Shown: positions 48,060 to 60,063 of the stretch, in pieces | Numbering within the stretch: the first letter of the stretch is position 1 | Layout: every line of letters begins with the position of its first letter | DNA from: Monosporascus cannonballus | Lineage: Eukaryota > Ascomycota > Sordariomycetes > Xylariales | DNA: 64,000 bases | Direction of reading: 5' to 3' | Assembly (NCBI GenBank): GCA_004154925.1 | Contig: QJNS01000060.1 | Span: forward strand, 62,001-126,000 | Notes under the pieces: generated by a model | What the model was told of the DNA's origin: nothing | Seen by the model: only the letters and a program-made list of their open reading frames with translations | Database searches by the model: none | Position numbers and translations under genes: made by a program

Positions 48060-51000
48060 CGAAATATACAATTCGCTTATACGTTATTTTTTTATTATAT
48101 TTAAAATATTTATTATTATAAGCAAAAAGGCGGTCCGTTATTAGGTTTATATTTATTATAATTATAAATATCCTAAAATAAATATTCTTTTTAGTTTTGT
48201 TAATATATTCTTTTTTACGTAATTACCGCGTAATATATAGATATTCCCGAATTTCGTTAAGTAATTAACACGTTTTATAAGGTTATTTTTAATTAAGAAA
48301 ACCGAAATCCTGGTAAATTTGCTTTTTTTGCATACTTTTTATATTATTCCCTTAACGTTAACCCTCGTTTAACGGCTATCCGTACCTAAAAAAAACAGGT
48401 ACCAAAGTTTTACGTTCGCGCTTTAAATTTTCGTACGTCGTTCGTTCCGAAATAAATTTACCGCCTTAATTTTTCGCTTATACGCTATTTATATATAAAT
48501 TAAGCTGCCGGTTTTGCAGGCTTTTCTGCCCAACATAATAAAGAACGTATTAAATATAAAAATAATAAATTCGGTTATATAAGTTTTTTTTGTAATATTT
48601 CCGCGTCTTTTCCGTACCGTTTATTAATTTATATTATAAGTAAAATTAATAGTTATTAATAATTATATTATTAACCTTTTCAAAAGTTTCGTAATTATAA
48701 TTTAAGCCGTTAAAAAAAGTTCCGGTTTTATCGGAATTTAATATAAATAAGGACGAATAATTGCGCGTTTTAAATACGTAATTCCCGTATAACGTTAAGG
48801 CTATAAATTCGTAAAGTAAATTATTAAATTTGTAAGTTTATAAAAATCATTAAATATTTTCGTAACCGGCATATTACTTTTATAATTTTTAACCTTTTTT
48901 TAATATGTTTTGTTTATAAATAACAGAAACGTTAATTTAATATTTATTTACGAATTATATAAAATTATTTTTAAACGATTTCCCCAAATTTCTTATACCG
49001 TTTATACGTTACCCGGCCGGTATTTTTAAGCTGGATTTTTACCCGTCCGTTTTCGAATAATACGTTAAATTTAAGGTCCGTTATTAATGGCTATATTGCT
49101 GTATTTCTTTTCGAATTATTATAAAGCCGCCGTATTTGCGAATTTTTCGAACGGCTTTTAAGTCGGTTTTACATAACTTAATTATTTTATCTGGATTTGG
49201 CGTATAAAACTTTTTCTTATTTTTTTAAGTCTGGGTTTAAAAGATATTTTCGATTTTAAATTTTAGTTTGTTATTTTTTTAAGGATAATGAAAAAAGGTT
49301 ACGTATTTGCGTGAATTTAAAATAATAAAGGTCGTTATTTATATGCCTTAATAAGTTAATATAAAAACGGTTATAAATTTTTTAAATATATTTAATTTAA
49401 TAATAATAAATTAATTATTTTAGTTATTTAATATTGGGCTTAAATTTATCTTAATATTTTCGATAATTAAGAAATACCGACACTTTTTAAGGATAATTAG
49501 ATTTTATTATTAATTTCGTATTTTTCGGGAGGAAAACGACCTTTATTCGTTATTTCCTCTTAAGTTTGCTAAGCCGCCGTTATTGTGGCTTAGGCGAATT
49601 CCGTATTTTTTTGTAATTTCCTAACGAAAATTTCCGTTTTTGTACGTAAATTTTTTTAAGTTGCTGAATTACTTTGTATTTAGGGAATCGAGTTAACATA
49701 ATACCCGTAAAATAAGAAAAAAAGATTTAATTTTACCGAAATCGTATTTTAATTATTAATTATAAATATTACCTTTAAAAAAAGTTATTTTATTTTTATT
49801 ACGAATATATTTCGAAAATTTGTAAATATATTAATATTTTCTAATTAGCCTTTTCCGTAATATTATTGGTTATTAGGTAATTTACCTTAATAAACGTTAC
49901 TTTATTTTTATTTGTTTGTAAAATATAATCCAGAATTTCCTTACATAATTCATTTCTTTATTATTTATAATGACCTTAAGAAAAATATAAAATTTTTAAT
50001 ATATTTTTATAAATATTTCCGTATATATCTTTAGGTTTATTGTACGTATTACTTTTAGGATTATTACCTTAAATAATTAATTTGTGATAAATATTAAAAA
50101 ATATAAATCGTATATAAAAACAGTTAATAAATCGGTTATAGAATTAATCGGAAATTTTTAATAAAATCGTTCGAAAAGCGGGAATAATTTTAAATAACTT
50201 TTTTTATTTCTCTACACGTTCTTATGGCTGCTTACGTTATAATATTTATAAAATTACCTTATTATGTAATATATATCCGGCTAAAAACTTTCGAAAATAC
50301 CATTATCGTAATTTTTTTACCTAAATGATTTACCATATAGGAATCGTAAATACTTGATATTAAGGCCGTACTAAACGGTGCCTAATTTAAGATTTAAAAA
50401 GGTTTCCACAATTAAAAAAAGCCTTTAATATTTAAGGTATATTGTGTAATTAACATTAATAATATTAAATCTTTAAAAAAATTACGTTTTTTTATAATAA
50501 TTTCAATAATACGGTCGTAAATTTTATTATGTTTTAATCTTATGTCCTAAAGTTTTTAAAAGTTTTTAGAGTATTAAAATAATTACGTTTTTCGGAATAA
50601 TTCGTTACTTTTAACTTTAATATTATTCACCGTTATCATACTTTTGGCATATTTTTTAACGTTTTAAAAATAATATAAATAATTATTTATTTTTTATTAA
50701 TTAAAATTTTCGTACGGTTGTCCGGTTGTTATTTTTTTATAAATATATTTTATTTTTTGCCTAAAAATATACCGGCCTTAATATTTAAACGGCCGGTATT
50801 GAATTCGAAACAAGAATCAAAACGGAAATTATTTTTTTATAATTTTATTTAACGTTCGTTTAACCTTTTAATAATTATAAAATATTTTAGAGTTTTATGG
50901 TCTGTAATAATTTTAAATAAGGTTATTATAGTACGCTATTTTATATCTTACGTTTTTAAATAATATATTTACCTTAAAAATTCCTTATTATATATTTCGT

Positions 51001-51534
51001 AATTAATATTAATAAGATTTCATTTTTTGGAATAATAAATAATTAGGCATAATATTTTTAATTTATTAATTTGGGTTAAGTAATTCTCGCATATTATTCT
51101 TAAATAATTTATTTTTAATATTTTAGGTTTTTTCGGGTTTTATTACGTTAAAATCGGTTCCGTTATAAAAGCGCTTTTAAAACGTTCGAACGTTTCTTTC
51201 TTTTTTTCCCTTAACGGAATAAGGTTTTTTTCCGGGTTAAGGTTATTAGCGGTACCGATATGTCCGCGTAATAAGTTATAAAATTGCGGTAAAAATTTGC
51301 GAACCCCAAATAATTTCGGACTTTTTTAAATATTTTAAAATTTTTTTATTTTTTGATCATTCGTAATTTCTCGGGATTTATTTATATCCTTTTCTCGGCG
51401 TTTATAATAAATCCTAGATATTTTATTGTTTTTAGGGCGAATTCGCATTTAGAAATATCTAGATTTAAACTCGTTTTTTTAAGCGGATTATTATCTTTTT
51501 TATTTTTTACATATAATTTTCCTTAGATCCGAAG
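48060..51534 (-). pseudogene. GypC RNase H-integrase relic region
   Basis: About 3.5 kb downstream of RT on the minus strand, where RNase H and integrase belong. Frames are broken and no catalytic motif could be read securely. C residues are mostly in CpG or CpC; 48421-48480 has 7 CpG and no CpA. Confidence 0.5.
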
Positions 51535-51700
51535 GAAAAAATAAAAATATTATCCATATACGTTAAACAGAAAACGTCGAAGTACTTTTTTAAAAACTTA
51601 TTAACGTATTACTGGAAAATCGCAGGAACCTGGCATAAACTAAGCGGTATTACTAGTTATTCGTATAAGCCGAAATGCGTTCGGAATATCGTTTTTTATT
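51535..51700 (-). pseudogene. GypC reverse transcriptase fragment
   Basis: The minus strand reads KTIFRTHFGLYE, stop, LVIPLSLCQVPAIFQ, stop, YVNKFLKKYFDVFCLTYMDNIFIF. This matches gypsy RT ([54 protein letters not shown]). The active-site box at 51549-51560 is YMDN, the second Asp having become Asn by a G-to-A change. Confidence 0.88.
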
Positions 51701-53777
51701 TATTTTTTTAATCCGAATTTTATAAAACGTTATTCGGACGTTTAATTTCGTAAAATATTTAACGTAAGAAAATACTTTTAAAGTTTCCGAAAAAAGGGGT
51801 AAAAAGTAATAGTTTTTTTCGGTTTATATATTTAACGTCCGATAATTATAGTAAAAACGTAACCCTTTTCCGGGTTTTTTTACAAATAAGACCGGAACCT
51901 TTATAAATAAGTTATTTATACCGATATACCTTTTATTTAAAAGTTCCGTTAATATTTTTTAAGCTTAATAATTTTTTTAAATTATATTATATAATGGTTT
52001 TTATGGTATTATCATTTTCCTCCTTATTTCGTCTTTACGTAATAGGATCGTATGATTTATTCCGGGGCGGGGTAAGGGTAAGGTATTACTTAATTTTTTA
52101 TCGAATATTTTCTGAAATATTTTCAATTTAAACGGAAACTTTTTATTAATTTCTATTTTTCCCTAGGCGTTAACGCTTGATTTATATTAATTAAAATAAT
52201 TGCAAATAATTAAACTTCTTATTTAGTTCTTTTAATTTTTTTTATCTTCTAAAATTCCGTGCCGAAAATAATAACTAAAGTTTTTTTCGTTTTACGAATT
52301 ATTCGTACGTTATTTTTTTGGGCCTTATATTTTTTTTCGTACACCGTTATACGACCTATTATATTTACTGTTAAAAAATGCTTTTATATTATGTATATAA
52401 CGTCGTAACGTTTTATTTAAAATTTCCCCAAAATTAAGGGATAATTAATGTTATTGATAATATATGTATATATTTTGGTTTTGAAACTGTCGATATCTGT
52501 TTTCATATATATTATTTTCTTAATTTCCTTTCGCCGTTATCGGCCTTTTTTCGAACGTTTTGCTTATTACGGTAAAGTATTTATGTCCTTAAGTGATAAA
52601 AGTTTTTATAAACTTTTCTTAATTAATCCATATATTGATAATAAATAAAATATTATTTGTATTTTGTTTTGCGATTTCTATTTTGGCTTAAATTGTTTTT
52701 CATTTTCGAAGACGTCGATACTTAAAAGTTATTTTTTTCTTTTTTTTCTTTTAAATTCCGAGCTTTCGTTTTCGTACGTTTTTAATAAATTAATTTTTTT
52801 GCAAATTTTCTGTTAGTAAAAACGGGTAGCGGTTTGCTTTATAATTAGGACGCCTATAACGTAGGTAAAGGCTTTTCGTTTTGCGGGCGTTTTATTTTTT
52901 TTTTAAAATTATTTATCGTATATATTATTTCGGCGTTGGGGGTAAAGTTTAGGGTTTTTATTTTTATCGTTTTATTGCCGAAATATCCGTTATACTTATG
53001 TTGTTATATAGGTTATTTCCCGCTTAGTTATTATTATTTACTTAAGTTATTAAAAAGTTATTCGTTTTTTTTTACCGCATTATTCCTTTAAGGTATCCGG
53101 CGATTTTTATAACTTTATTTATTTATGCGTTATAGGTTTTAGGAAAGTTTATTAAGATTAAAATTTAGGTAAATATTTTATTTAATATTTTTTTAAAAAC
53201 GTAAATTTCGCCTTCGTTAAATAAGTAATTTTCACGCAGTTATTAACGTTTTTTCGAATAAAAAGTAAAATAACGAAATTTTCGCGTTTTTGGCTTATTT
53301 TAAATTCTAAAAACGTTTGGTTGTTTTTTCTTTTTTATGTCGATTATTATATTATTCGTATAATATCTGAAAAAAACCGATAGAATTATAAATATTATTT
53401 AAGTTTCCGGTAATATAATAAATAATTACCGTACGTTATATGTTAACTTTGAACTTTTCGTATGTAACGTAAAATTATTTACGAACTTCTTTTACGAAAA
53501 TAACGTTTATTTCGACCTTATAAGTTATAGATACGTATTATGCGGGGAATTTTTTTTTTGTCCTATCGAACGTCTCCGGCCAAGGTGACGGATTCCGTTT
53601 GGCTCCTGCTGTTAATTCGGTTATTTAAGCCGTTTTTGCAAAATGGCCTAATTGCGTTTCCGATCGTTATTGGATTAAGAAAAAGTCGGTATTCGTAAGG
53701 GCTGTTATATTCCGAATTTGCAATTAAGTAATAAGCTTATATGAAGTAAATAAGCCGTTTTTGAATTGCTCGGCCGT

Positions 53778-53970
53778 TTATATCAGTTTTTTATTTGCCT
53801 TATGCTGTGCTTTTATATGCTTACGGAGCTGGGCTACCTTTCTTTTGCTTTCCTCGAGCTGGTAACTTATGCGTTGCTTTATAGCCGCCATTGAGCCTAT
53901 TAAGGTTTCCGTTATAGCGCTAAATACCCTTTGTAACTCTGGGTCGATAAGGGCCCTTTGCTGGGCCCCT
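53778..53970 (-). pseudogene. GypC gag N-terminal fragment
   Basis: An open stretch of about 63 codons reads GAQQRALIDPELQRVFSAIT, then a helix-rich part with LEESKRKVAQLRKHIKAQHK suggesting a coiled coil, ending at a TAA. It lies right after the 5' LTR in element orientation, as gag should. Further gag-like sequence (PWPETFDRTKKKFPA) follows at about 53560-53600 before heavy decay. Family by position and composition. Confidence 0.65.
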
Positions 53971-54043
53971 TAAGGAACGTTCGAAAATCCTGATATCGAA
54001 TTTTAAACGTTTCCTATTTTGTTAAATAATAAGCTAAAAAATA

Positions 54044-54623
54044 TGTAAAAGGTTTTACCTAAGCGGTTTGTAATTAGTTACCAATGAAAGTTTATTTTTT
54101 AGCTAAAAAAAAAGGAAAGGGAAGATGAAAATATAATTATGTATGTTCGTATATAAGGCGCTGCGCTAGTGCTGCTCGGTACCGGCGTTTGTCCGGTGCT
54201 CCATAATTGTTACGACCCGACAAGCTCCGGTCTCAAGAAACGGTTAAGCGGGAGCATACGGGCCACCTCCCGGGTTACGTAACGGTGATCACTGTTAAGC
54301 CAGTGATTATTAGTAATCAAAAGTGATCCCAAGTAATCGTAATTATTACCAACGGCGTAATTACGAATAATTAAGCCAAAAAGGAAAAAGATATATACGC
54401 TTATTAAAATTCCATGGTTTAAATAATTCCAGCTTATAATACTTATTAATACCAATTATTTGCAATAAGGCATTTCCGGTATTAAAAAATGTAATACGTT
54501 ACTGTATTTATTGCTCAGATTTTCACGATACTTCTGTTAACATAAACCCGTCGACTTAAGGTTTAATAGTCGGTTAAACCGCCCAGCCGTCATAATAATA
54601 GGGCTCTATATAGCCCTATTACA
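54044..54623 (-). repeat. GypC 5' LTR, interrupted by a GypB solo LTR
   Basis: The two halves 54044-54207 and 54600-54623 rejoin to exactly 188 bp, the size of the partner LTR, when the solo LTR and one ATAAT copy are removed. Ends TGTAAAAGG and CCCTATTACA. Confidence 0.92.
54208..54594 (+). repeat. GypB solo LTR (387 bp) nested in the GypC LTR, duplication ATAAT
   Basis: It runs from TGTTACGACCCGACAAGC to GCCCAGCCGTCATA. ATAAT occurs at 54203-54207 and 54595-54599; the uninterrupted GypC LTR has a single CCATAATAGGGC at 47528-47539, proving the insertion. GC content is higher than the surroundings, so RIP is light. The insertion splits one arm of the GypC terminal hairpin. Confidence 0.95.
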
Positions 54624-54628
54624 TTTGT

Positions 54629-55520
54629 ATTGAAAAACTTTATATTTTTTCGCAATTAAATCATTTACTCTGCGTTTAACCTTTTTTTTGGTAGTCCTAA
54701 CCTCTATAAATTTGAAGCCAGTATCGTAAAAAGTAAAATCCGTATTTCTTTTGCTTTTTTAACTTAAGATAATAGAATCAAGTCGTACAATATATTGCGA
54801 CCTTTTTTTTACCCTTTTTCACACCGTCGATTATCGACTTCCAGTATTTCTCTAATACATTTATTTGATGTAATTCATCATTCGAGCCGATTAACTGAAT
54901 GTTTATATTTTTTTGATACCTTATAAAATATGTATATAGAAATATTGGTTCCGTTATTTCTTTATCTATCTTTAACTGTAAAACTTTTAAACATAATTAC
55001 ATACTTATAAATTAGTCTTTTTTATCACATTAAAAATATTTTATACCGCGGAACGCTTTTTTCACGGATTTCCGAAATTATTACCTATTTTATTTTCGAA
55101 ATTAGCAAATAAAAAGAATTTAGTTAATAAATTCTTTTCGATCCGATACTTTTTTCATGTAATCCTTTATTATGAGTTCGTATTACTGGGCCGCATTTAT
55201 TATTAGGCCTATTTTTACGGCCAAAACTTAAGCGTTAATTTATTAAAAAAGGAAATCGGAAATAAATAAGAATTTAAATTTGAAAAATTCGAAAATTACC
55301 TTTTTAACTATATGGCTCCGGTTTTTAAGATTAGTCTTAGTAAAAAAGGTTTGCATAAGTAAAATAACTTTAATTTAACTAATAAGCTGTTAAACATTCT
55401 ATCTCAATTTTCAAATCCGAGTTTAAAATTATTATATGAGATTCTTTGAAATATTAATATTTTAATAATATTGATTGTTACTTAAGATTTACCGAAATTA
55501 TTATATTAAAACCTAAAACG
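54629..55520 (-). pseudogene. GypB-2 leader and gag N-terminal relic
   Basis: The minus strand from 55520 is colinear with 61315 onward: leader CGTT..., the ATTATG of the gag start region, and the block CTCGGATTTGAAAATTGAGA matching CCAGGTCCTTGAAAACCCTG. It shows which end of GypB-2 is 5'. Cut at 54629 by GypC. Confidence 0.75.
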
Positions 55521-55910
55521 TATAACTGCCAAAAGTTTAAGTAATTATTAAACTTAAATCGTACGGAAATATATTAATAAATATATCGTAAATGTTAAAA
55601 AATAAATAAATTAATAATCTTTTATATTATGAAGATAGTTTAGATAACGAAATTACATTATAAGTAATTCCTCTTTAAATTATAGAAATACCGCACGTAT
55701 ATATTGTATTTTTAACTTGGAACACTTTAAGAGTTTACGCTTTTAAATCTTTTAACCTTTTTAATCCATTTTACGCAGTGTAAAAGACCTACGAAGCTAA
55801 GATTTCCTAAAACCTTAAGCCTATTACGTAATTCATTTCTGTATTTGGTCTAGTTTCTTTTTGTTTTTAATATTTTAGGCTCCCCAAACTAGTTAGATTA
55901 AAACGAAAAG
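55521..55910 (-). repeat. GypB-2 5' LTR
   Basis: Alignable with 34727-35112 in the same orientation, e.g. AATTATTAAACTTAAATCGTACG against AATTATTAAACGTAAATCGTACG. Inner end TATAACTGCC matches the inner end of the LTR at 61314 in reverse complement (GCCGTTATA). The outer end near 55905-55910 is blurred. Confidence 0.72.
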
Positions 55911-58900
55911 AAATTACAACTTATATTTTATTAACGTAAACTATATAATCTTATTATTAAAAAGCTAAACGATATTATATTTATTTATGCATAGACAAAA
56001 CAGATTTTACGAAATTAAATAATCTTAAATATTCGATTCTAAAAACGGATATAACTTTATTAAAATTAAAGATATATACGAAATATTTATATATTTAATA
56101 ACGGTACTAAAATTTACGCATATAGTAATAAACTTTTAAACAATAATAAATTATATATACCAAATATATTTAGACGTTTCTGTTATATAGTATTTTATAG
56201 ATAGATACTTTTACCACGTTTTAAAGTAAATACGATATATATATAATATTAAAATGGTGTATTAAGATTAACAAAACATTGAACTGTTTATTAATATAAA
56301 AAATGCCCAATTTCGCTCTAAAAAATAAAACATTTTAAATATATTATTATTGTAAAATATCTTGGGATATGCTTGAAAAATATCTGGTAGGTGATTTTCA
56401 ACTTATTACATACAAAATTATATATAATTGCATATTCTCAACAGCTTCGGACCCAGATTTTTCAAACCGAACTTAGTTAATATATCATCATTGTTTTGCA
56501 TCCATAATAAACCCAGCATATAGTAGCATTTTTGGTTTAATTTAAGGTAATTTGATTTTGTTAACATGTTTATTTAATTAACATTCTTTCTCTATATTAG
56601 ACATTTATTAGCCATTAAATAATTAACTATTGTTTTATTGCGATATATTATTACTCTTTATATTGATAGTGTTTGAAGTTAGTTTATTTATATTAGCTTT
56701 ACTATCGAAATTACTTAATTTCCCGCCTTTCAAACCTTAATAAAAATTTCTTTAAATTTATTTAGTTTTAATTATTTATTATATATGTTTATTATTATTG
56801 CTCCACTTTATTTTCCTAGGTAACACCCTTAATTGATATGTATTTACTAACCTTAATTTAGTTCGAAACGGTTTACAAAATTATAATGTTTTTTTAAAAA
56901 GATATATGTAAATAACTCATTGTTTTTAAAAACCTTTAATTTTAAGGTGAACATATATCGTGATTCGGGATTTTTAGTAATTTCAAAACTAAAAGTTATT
57001 AAAATAACAAATAAAAGAAATATTAAATAATAACGTTTTAGAGTTTTACTGACACTATTAATAAACCTGAGAGATAAATTACACACACATATATATATAG
57101 TAATAATACATAATATGGTCTATAATGAATTACAAACATTAATTAATAAAATGTATGTTAAAATACCATCTATTAATTTGTATGATAACATATAACCGTA
57201 AACGATATAATATTATCACCTGTTGTTTTAAATTTATTAACGCTGTTAATAAATTTATTATAGCGCCAAATCTTGTAATATTCATTGTATCAATTATGAA
57301 GTCGGAAACATTTAAGTTTTTAACTTTTTCATTCCGTTTTTCGTTAACTTAAATCTTGTTTTAATTAGACGGTTAAATGTCTTTTATTTAAATATTGTTA
57401 CTTTAAAACTGTATTATTATTTTAAAACTGTGTTATTATTTTAAAACTGTATTATTATTTTAATACTGTATTATAATATTATATCTGTATCCAATTACTC
57501 AATCGATTTCTTAATTATTTAGAAACGTAACTAAATTATTCTTTGTTTTATTTTGCTCACTAAAATAGATTATATTAAAAGTTAAAAATTACAAAAATTA
57601 CTAAAAAGGCTTTGTAGTATTAAATAAAAGTTTATTTATTTTTCTTTAAAATAATGGTCGGTTTTTTTATAAAACTAGTTAAACAATATAATACCGAGAC
57701 TTATTTAAACAAAAGATTACTTTAATTAAAATCGTGTTATTATTATTACACCTTATACTATTAAAACAATAATACAAGTATTAAAATAATAGTAAGTATA
57801 TTACTTTTAATATATGTCGGAATATACAACCTTATAAATAGTTTCTTAACGAAATCAGAAAAACAGTTATAAATTTTCTAATATTAACCTAACGCAAAGC
57901 ATTATTTTAACGTTAACCATTATATATTTTAAATTATATTATCTTAATTTAGATGTTGTTAATAAAGATAATTACATTTTTATAAACAATAACATTAATC
58001 ACGATAACATATTTTAATTCATTCTTAATATACGCCAAATAGAATATCAGAACGGTTATGAAACGAAAAGTATCGCTAAAACTATTTCAAGATTTTGAAG
58101 AAAATCTATTTAAATATAATAGTTGATATAACTATTCGTTATATAATATTTCGAAAACAAAATGTATGGCGAAGATTTATTAATAAAACTAATAAAAGTT
58201 TAGAATTACTAGAATTAACCTTGTAAACTAACTTTAAAAACAAGAATGTGTTCAATAGTCTATTATTACTAATAACCTTTTACAAAGCTCAATAATAAAA
58301 GTAATTTGTAATTAATATACTTAAGAAATGAATATTTTAAAATCTTAAATATTATTCATTTATAAAATATTAAACTACGCATTTAAGTATTTACTTTTAA
58401 AATAATCGAAAGATGATTAAAATATTCATTTCTTTTGATTTCTGTATTACTAACATAAATGTCAAAAATATATAAATGTATTTTTAAATTTAAGAATTTA
58501 TAAAATCGAAATCAATGCTTTGTTATCATCAATTAATATTTTACATAAAAATACTGCATTTAAAAAGAAAAAGTTTTCCTATAGCAAATATCAAAAGGCA
58601 TTAACAATTACGAATATAACTCAAATAAAACTTATTAAATTGACATTTAACTTAAATATTAAAACCAAAGATGTTTCTTTAACTGCTAAAATTAAAGTTA
58701 TAACCGTAATAGTTATAACAATCTTAGTTTTAGTCAAAATTATAAAACTTGTGATAATAATAATCGGCTGTTAAATAACATTATTTATTATTAAATTGTT
58801 ATATAAATTATATAATTGTTATACTATTTATTTTCATTATACCATAGCATTTTGAATTACAATTATAATAATTATATTCATTTTACTTGTTATCGCTATT

Positions 58901-59875
58901 CCATATAGTATTTTTAAAATTATGCTTAATAAGAATAACCACGTAATAATAATTGATTTTTATAAAATCTACTTTAAAAGACATAAACAGAATAAAAGGG
59001 TCAACACTATTTTAAGCGATATATTATCATATATAACTATAAAACTGCAAGAAAATGTATAAATCAACTGAAAAACAGCAACGGTAATTGTAATAAATTA
59101 ATCTTGTGGTTATAATTATTAATACAACTTCAGGTTTTTCGGAAACTTTTAAAAAGCAAAATAAATTAAAATAAGATACTTGTAACATATACAGGAAACT
59201 ATTTAAAACAGTGTTTGATCCTGTTAATATAAATATTTAAATATATAAATATTTATTTAGATTTTTGAAAATTTAATTTTAATAAACTTAATTAAAAGGT
59301 AATTGATTTTGTGGAAATACGTTTAATTCTTATCTTTTAAAAACAGAATAAAAATATATAATTATTGTAACCACAACATATTAAATTTCAATATAATTTA
59401 AACAAGAACAATATGATATAAATATAATTTTGATATATTAATATTATATATCTTTCTTAAAATTACACATGTTTTAAAAATCACTTATTTTTTATGCACT
59501 TTTATCAATGTCTAAATATAATATTAATGTCTTAATTTAACATAATGTTAAAGTAACGTAATTTATAATAATCAAATTAAGGGTAAAAGGTTAATATTTT
59601 TATAAAAAATATTTTAACTGTAAAGTATAAGCTTTAAAATAAATTATATTTTAAAGTTTTATACAAAAGCCGCAAATCGACATTATTCAGTTAAAAGAAA
59701 TAATTAACATCGTTTAAATTTCGACTAAATTAAATTTTAGATTATTTAAAAATATATATATTAATACTTTAAAATGTATTATCTATTACTTATAACCAAT
59801 AATAATAATATTATATTATATTAAAACGTTGATTTTAATAGAAATCATGTTTTTTTTAAAAAAAATAGAAACCCC
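55911..59875. other. Unassigned RIP-mutated AT-rich DNA
   Basis: About 4 kb with stops in all frames. Open frames of 65-84 codons (such as 58520-58774) are Lys/Ile/Thr-rich low-complexity sequence without a domain. Apart from one tandem repeat at 57402 I see no feature. Confidence 0.5.
57402..57477. repeat. Tandem repeat, four 19-bp units
   Basis: Four contiguous copies of TTTAAAACTGTATTATTAT: units 1 and 3 identical, unit 2 with one change, unit 4 with two changes. No spacers, so not a CRISPR. A minisatellite arising by slippage; possibly variable in length between strains. Confidence 0.92.
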
Positions 59876-59879
59876 TGTA

Positions 59880-60059
59880 TGATTATGTGAAGGATTGTGT
59901 TATGACGTGTCAAGTGTTGTTGGGAGGTCAGAGTGGCAAGGTAACCCATATATTGAGAACGGTCTAAAACCTGACCTTCCTCTCCATTTCTAGAAAGAAA
60001 CTGCCCATATATATAGCCGACCCCAGCATCGAGCTCGTAAAGGTGACGTAGCCCTAACA
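59880..60059. repeat. 180-bp solo LTR-like element, 4-bp duplication TGTA
   Basis: A GC-balanced island in AT-rich DNA. On the minus strand it starts TGTTAGGGCTACGTCACC and ends CACATAATCA, with a CTATATATATGGGC box; TGTA occurs at 59876-59879 and 60060-60063. Normal composition continues about 30 bp past the right end, so the boundary call is less secure than for the other solo LTRs. A 71-codon minus-strand frame across it is incidental. Confidence 0.6.
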
Positions 60060-60063
60060 TGTA

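Larger units (their letters stand above)
47370..54623 (-). mobile_element. GypC: full-length Ty3/gypsy element with 188-bp LTRs, minus orientation
   Basis: LTRs 47370-47557 (188 bp) and 54044-54623 (188 bp after removing a 392-bp nested insertion). The duplicated site is TTTAT (47365-47369) and TTTGT (54624-54628), one RIP-type change. On the minus strand: 5' LTR, gag N-terminus (53778-53970), RT (about 51535-51700), a purine tract (complement of 47558-47575), 3' LTR. Original length about 6862 bp. The interior is striking for keeping C almost only in CpG. It inserted in the gag of GypB-2. Confidence 0.92.
34727..55910 (-). mobile_element. GypB-2: gypsy element in minus orientation, split by GypA-2 and GypC
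   Basis: The 3' LTR is 34727-35112 and the 5' LTR about 55521-55910. Next to the 5' LTR the minus strand from 55520 reads CGTTTTAGGTTTTAATATAA and stays colinear with the leader and first gag codons of the well-preserved GypB copy (61315-61445). Next to the 3' LTR a polypurine tract lies on the minus strand (GAAAAGAAAAGAAATAG, 35113-35131). Between the LTRs are 20408 bp; subtracting GypA-2 (7314 with one duplication) and GypC (7259) leaves 5835 bp, close to the 5714-bp interior of GypB-1. Own interior survives as 35113-38633 (pol 3' part), 45953-47364 (gag middle, with a CCHC-like IKCWDLRNNQKAS at about 47300-47336) and 54629-55520 (gag start). Confidence 0.8.

Noticed and set aside
52811..52870. 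Possible CCHC knuckle in GypC (TYVIGVLIIKQT on the minus strand)
   Set aside because: The Cys spacing does not fit and the substitutions needed are not all RIP-type, so I do not claim it.
54210..54455. 81-codon minus-strand frame
   Set aside because: Lies wholly within a GypB solo LTR defined by its target duplication; LTRs are non-coding.
57402..57477. Short regularly repeated units considered as a CRISPR array
   Set aside because: Units are contiguous with no spacers and the DNA is fungal nuclear; it is a tandem repeat.
58520..58774. 84-codon frame in AT-rich DNA
   Set aside because: Low-complexity Lys/Ile/Thr/Val sequence, no domain, no supporting context.
59845..60060. 71-codon minus-strand frame in a GC island
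   Set aside because: Coincides with the 180-bp LTR-like element; open only because the island was not RIP-mutated.
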